A stretch of DNA of 11,011 nucleotides, taken from NCBI GenBank assembly GCA_946481495.1, contig CAMLNW010000073.1, forward strand, positions 1 through 11,011, written 5' to 3'. Position 1 is the stretch's first letter, and each line of letters begins with the position of its first letter. The DNA is from an uncultured Actinomycetes bacterium (lineage in GTDB: Bacteria > Actinomycetota > Thermoleophilia > Solirubrobacterales > Thermoleophilaceae). A model generated the notes under the pieces. That model did no database searches. It was not told where the DNA came from and worked only from the letters and a program-made list of their open reading frames with translations. Below, piece after piece: positions 6,053 through 11,011 of this stretch. The position numbers and the translations under genes are program-made.

Positions 6053-6079
6053 CTTTGCGCTGACTTTGCAGGCACTTTG
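6053..6079 (-). repeat. Three CAAAG repeats at exact 11-bp spacing
   Basis: On the minus strand CAAAG occurs at 6075-6079, 6064-6068 and 6053-6057, exactly one helical turn apart, just after the carB stop. Further CAAG copies in the same orientation follow across the spacer toward mihF, and GGTCAAG occurs twice. Such phasing could suit a protein that binds one face of the helix. Confidence 0.45.
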
Positions 6080-6087
6080 TCGCCGTC

Positions 6088-9000
6088 CTAGAGAACGCCA
6101 TGCGTCTGGGAGGGATGCAACTCCTGGAGGGGGATCGGTTCGTCCTCCCCAGCGAGCCGCGCGCGGATCGCGCGCTGTGCCGCGGAAGCGCCGCTCATCG
6201 TCGTGATGCAGGGAATGCCGCGCCCGACCGCCGCGCGCCGGATCTCGTAGCCGTCGGCGCGCGCGCCCGAGCCCGTCGGCGTGTTGATCACGAGGTCGAC
6301 CTCGCCGGCCTCGATCCGCTCGACGACGTTCGGCGACCCCTCGGTGAGCTTCTTGATCCGCTCGACAGGTACGCCCATGCGACGGATCGCCTGTGCGGTG
6401 CCACCGGTCGCCAGCACCTCGAAGCCGAGGTCGTGCAGGGACGCGGCCAACTGGGTCGCCGACGACTTGTCGCCGTCGGTGACGCTGATGAAGACCGCCC
6501 CGCCGCTCGGCAGCTGAGCGCCGGCGGCGGCCTGCGCCTTGCCGAAGGCGGTCGGATAGTCGGCCGCGATCCCCATCACCTCGCCGGTGGACTTCATCTC
6601 GGGACCGAGACGAGCGTCGGCGAGCGGGAAGCGACCGAACGGCAGCACCGCCTCCTTGACCGCAACGTGCCCCGGGTGTGCCGGCAGCGGGAGCTCGATG
6701 TCTGCCAGCCGCTCGCCCAGCATCAGGCGGCAGGCGATCTTCGCCAGCGGCACGCCGATCGCCTTGGAGACGAACGGGACGGTCCGCGAGGCGCGCGGGT
6801 TGGCCTCGATGACGTACAGCTCGTCGTTGCCGAAGACCGCGAACTGGATGTTGATCAGTCCGACGACGCCGAGGCTAAGCGCGATCCGCCGCGTCGCGTC
6901 CTCGACCTGGGCGAGCATGTCCGGGCCGAGTGACATCGCCGGGATGACGCAGGCGGAGTCGCCAGAGTGGACGCCGGCCTCCTCGACGTGCTGCATGATC
7001 GCGCCGATCTCGGCGGTCTCGCCGTCGCAGAGTGCGTCGACGTCGACCTCGATCGCATCCTCCAGGAAGCGGTCGAGGAATATCTCCCGGGGGGGCTCCG
7101 CCCCCCCGGAGCCCCCCTCCCCGGCACCTGGCCGGTCGGAGGAGCCCTCGGCTCCAGCCTGCCCCGCCGGAGCGTGGCGCCGCAGGTAGTCGGCCAGTCC
7201 GTCGCGGGAGTAGCAGATCTCCATCGCCCGGCCGCCGAGCACGTAGCTCGGGCGGACGAGCAGCGGGTAGCCGACCTCGTCGGCGGCGATCAGCGCCTCG
7301 TCTGGCGAGCTGGCCGTCGCGTAGGGCGGGCTCTTGAGCCCGAGCTCCTCGAGCAGCGCACCGAAGCTCGGCCGGTCCTCGGCGCGGTGGATCGACTCGA
7401 CCGGCGTGCCGAGCAGCTTCACGCCGGCGTCGGTCAGACCTTGGGCGAGCTTCAGCGGTGTTTGACCGCCGAACTGGACGATCACGCCCTCCGGCTGCTC
7501 GACCTCGATCACGCCGAGCACGTCCTCGAGCGTCAGCGGCTCGAAGTAGAGCCGGTCGGAGGTGTCGTAGTCGGTCGAGACCGTCTCGGGGTTGCAGTTG
7601 ACCATCACCGCGTCGCGGCCCGACTCGCGCACGGTCATCGCAGCGTGGACGCAGCAGTAGTCGAACTCGATCCCCTGGCCGATCCGGTTCGGACCGGAGC
7701 CTAGGATGACCACCGACGCGTTGTCGCCCCGGCGGACCTCGTGCCGCGGACCGTCCGGGCCAGGCCGCTCCCAGCCCGAGTAGTAATAGGGCGTCGCGGC
7801 CTCGAACTCGGCGGCGCAGGTGTCGACCGACTTGAACGTCCGAACGAGGCCGGCCTCGGGGTCCTCCCCGCGCGCGATCGCCGTCAGCTCGGCCATGTAC
7901 CAGGGGTCGATCCGCGTGCGAGCGCACAGCTCCTCGTCCGCGACGCCGCGACGGACCGCCTCGAACAGCAGCTCGTAGCGGTCGTGGCCGGGGATCTCCA
8001 GCGCAGACAGCAACTCCTCGGTGTCTTCCGGAGGCGACGGTACGACGTCGATCTCGCGCGAGCGCATCGCCTTGACGAACGCCTGCTTGAAGGTCCGACC
8101 GATCGCCATCGCCTCGCCGACCGACTGCATGAAGGTCGACAGCTTGCCGTCGGCGCCGGGGAACTTCTCGAACGCGAAGCGCGGCCACTTGACGACCACG
8201 TAGTCGATCGTCGGCTCGAAGCTCGCTGGCGTGACCTTCGTGATGTCGTTGTCGATCTCGTCGAGCGCGTAGCCAACCGCAAGCCGAGCGGCGATCTTGG
8301 CGATCGGGAAGCCGGTCGCCTTCGACGCAAGCGCCGACGAGCGCGAGACGCGCGGATTCATCTCGATCACGACGATCTCGTCGGTCTCGGGATTGACGGC
8401 GAACTGGATGTTCGAGCCGCCGGTCTCGACACCGACCGCGCGGATCACGGCGATCGCCTGGTCGCGCAGTAGCTGGTACTGGCGGTCGGAGAGCGTCTGC
8501 TGCGGCGCGACGGTCACCGAGTCGCCGGTGTGGACGCCCATCGGGTCGATGTTCTCGATCGAGCAGACGATCACGACGTTGTCGTTGTGGTCGCGCATCA
8601 CCTCGAGCTCGAACTCGCCCCAGCCGATCACCGACTCCTCGACCAGCACCTGCCCGATCGGGCTCGCCGCGAGCCCCTCGGAGACGATCTGATGGAACTC
8701 GGCCTCGCTGTAGGCGATGCCTCCCCCCTCGCCGCCCATCGTGAAGCCCGGGCGAATGATCGCCGAGCGGCCGTCCCAGTCCTCGCCCGAGCCGGCCTCC
8801 GGCAGGCCGATCTGCGGCAGCGCGGCGAGCGCGTCGGTCAACGCCGAGACCGCCGCCGAGCGTGCGGTGCGCAGCCCCGCCTTTGCCATCGTGTCCTTGA
8901 ACAGGTCGCGGTCCTCGGCGCGCTGAATCGCCTCGTAGTCCGCACCGATCAGCTCGACGCCGTAGCGCTCGAGCGTGCCGTCGTCGGTCAGGTCGCGCGC

Positions 9001-9293
9001 CAGGTTGAGTGCGGTGCCGCCGCCGAGCGTCGGCAGCAGCGCGTCGGGGCGCTCGCGCTCGATCACGCGCGCCACTGACTCGGGCAGCAGCGGCTCGATG
9101 TAGGTCGCGGTCGCGAACTCCGGGTCGGTCATGATCGTCGCGGGGTTCGAGTTGACGAGCACGACCTCGTAGCCCTCCTCGAGCAGCACCTTGCAGGCCT
9201 GCACGCCGGAGTAGTCGAACTCGGCCGCCTGGCCGATCACGATCGGGCCGGAGCCGATCACGAGGATCTTGTGGATGTCGGTCCGCTTCGGCA

Positions 9294-9294
<1 letters not shown>
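6088..9294 (-). CDS. carB: Carbamoyl-phosphate synthase large subunit
   Basis: CarB makes carbamoyl phosphate from bicarbonate, ATP and ammonia passed from CarA, feeding pyrimidine and arginine synthesis. The 1068-residue product has the usual two-fold architecture: first synthetase half with [17 protein letters not shown] near the N-terminus, second half beginning at about 540 with [17 protein letters not shown], two ATP-grasp domains, and a C-terminal MGS-like regulatory domain (about 930-1068). An extra segment of about 22 residues, rich in Gly, Ala, Ser and Pro (roughly 709-735), lies in the second ATP-grasp domain between YLRRH and [17 protein letters not shown]. It is encoded by a GC-rich palindromic stretch. 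The GTG start at 9292-9294 shares one base with the carA stop and has GGAG about 10 nt upstream. The gene is otherwise intact. Confidence 0.97.
7089..7155. repeat. GC-rich palindromic stretch inside carB
   Basis: Plus-strand GGGGGGCTCCG (7090-7100) pairs perfectly with CGGAGCCCCCC (7107-7117) around six C residues; a shorter 8-bp stem with loop TCC (7089-7107) is an alternative. A second hairpin, GGAGCC-CTC-GGCTCC, is at 7141-7155. Together they encode the extra low-complexity segment of CarB. This could be an inserted palindromic repeat element; no second copy is in the window. Confidence 0.6.
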
Positions 9295-10420
<1,126 letters not shown>

Positions 10421-10424
<4 letters not shown>

Positions 10425-11011
10425 CGGACCGCCTCGATCGCGAACGAGCGCTCGCGGAACGCGACCGCGCCAGCGGCGATCGTCATCCGCACACGGCCGG
10501 TCAGTCGCCGGCCGCCGAACGCGCAGTTGGCCGAGCGGCTCTCGTAGCCGGCCTCGCCGACCTCCCAGACCGCGTCCAGGTCGACCAGGCAGACGTTCGC
10601 CGGCGCACCCTTCGTCAGCGTCGGGACGACGAGACCGAACGGCTCCATGCCGGCCGTCATCCGCTCGACGACGAGACCGAGATCGAGCACACCCGGCAGC
10701 ACGAGATCGGTATGGATCGCCGCGAAGGCCGACTCGAGCCCGGTGACGCCCATCGGCGCCAACTCGAACGGCTCCTCCTTCTCCTCGCGCGAGTGCGGTG
10801 CGTGATCGGTCGCGATGCAGTCGAGCACACCGGCGCGCAGACCGTCGATCAGCGCCTGGCGGTCGTCCTCGGTGCGCAGCGGCGGGTTCATCTTGAAATG
10901 CGTGTCCAGCGAGCGGACCGCGTCGTCGGTCAACAGCAGGTGGTGCGGCGACGCCTCGGCCGTGACCTTCACGCCCGCAGCCGACTTGTTCTTGGCAAGG
11001 AACGCATCGCC
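10421..11011 (-). CDS. pyrC: Dihydroorotase, C-terminal part (cut by window edge)
   Basis: Dihydroorotase closes carbamoyl aspartate to dihydroorotate, the third step of pyrimidine synthesis. The window holds the last 196 codons; the frame is open to the right edge. Visible class I motifs are VTAEASPHHLLLTDD (metal-ligand His region), KMNPPLR and CIATDHAPHS, which carries the catalytic Asp, then PMGVTGLESAF and LTKGAPANVCLVDLD. The N-terminal HxH metal site is beyond the window. It overlaps carA by 4 nt (ATGA), as in the pyrB-pyrC-carA-carB operons of actinobacteria. Confidence 0.95.

Overview
This is a GC-rich bacterial window that carries mostly core housekeeping genes, nearly all on the minus strand. 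The order pyrC-carA-carB-mihF-gmk-rpoZ-coaBC and the actinobacterial-type integration host factor (mIHF) point to the phylum Actinomycetota. The high GC, the overlapping genes and an unusual NusA suggest a deep-branching class such as Thermoleophilia, but that placement is inference.

Read in the direction of transcription (right to left), the first block is a pyrimidine operon. It holds the 3' part of dihydroorotase (pyrC, cut by the window edge) and the two carbamoyl-phosphate synthase subunits carA and carB, joined by 4-nt and 1-nt overlaps. A 146-bp spacer with direct repeats, two perfect palindromes and a promoter-like -10 box separates carB from mihF. Next comes mihF-gmk-rpoZ-coaBC plus a small TPR gene: nucleoid protein, GMP kinase, RNA polymerase omega and coenzyme A synthesis, again tightly overlapped. 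The pyrF that often lies between carB and mihF, and the metK that often follows coaBC, are not here.

A short plus-strand gene (2614-3049) follows. It looks broken by a single frameshift in a G-run, and its 3' end overlaps the TPR gene. The left end is the classic rimP-nusA-infB translation/transcription operon, with infB cut by the window edge. A textbook intrinsic-terminator structure sits in the leader just upstream of the rimP ATG, so this operon may be controlled by attenuation. NusA carries a C-terminal Cys3-His module, and no ylxR gene separates nusA from infB.

I see no mobile element, CRISPR array, defence system, rRNA or tRNA. The most interesting points are local: the rimP leader terminator, the palindromic GC-rich insertion inside the carB reading frame, the Cys-rich NusA tail, and the repeat-rich carB-mihF spacer.
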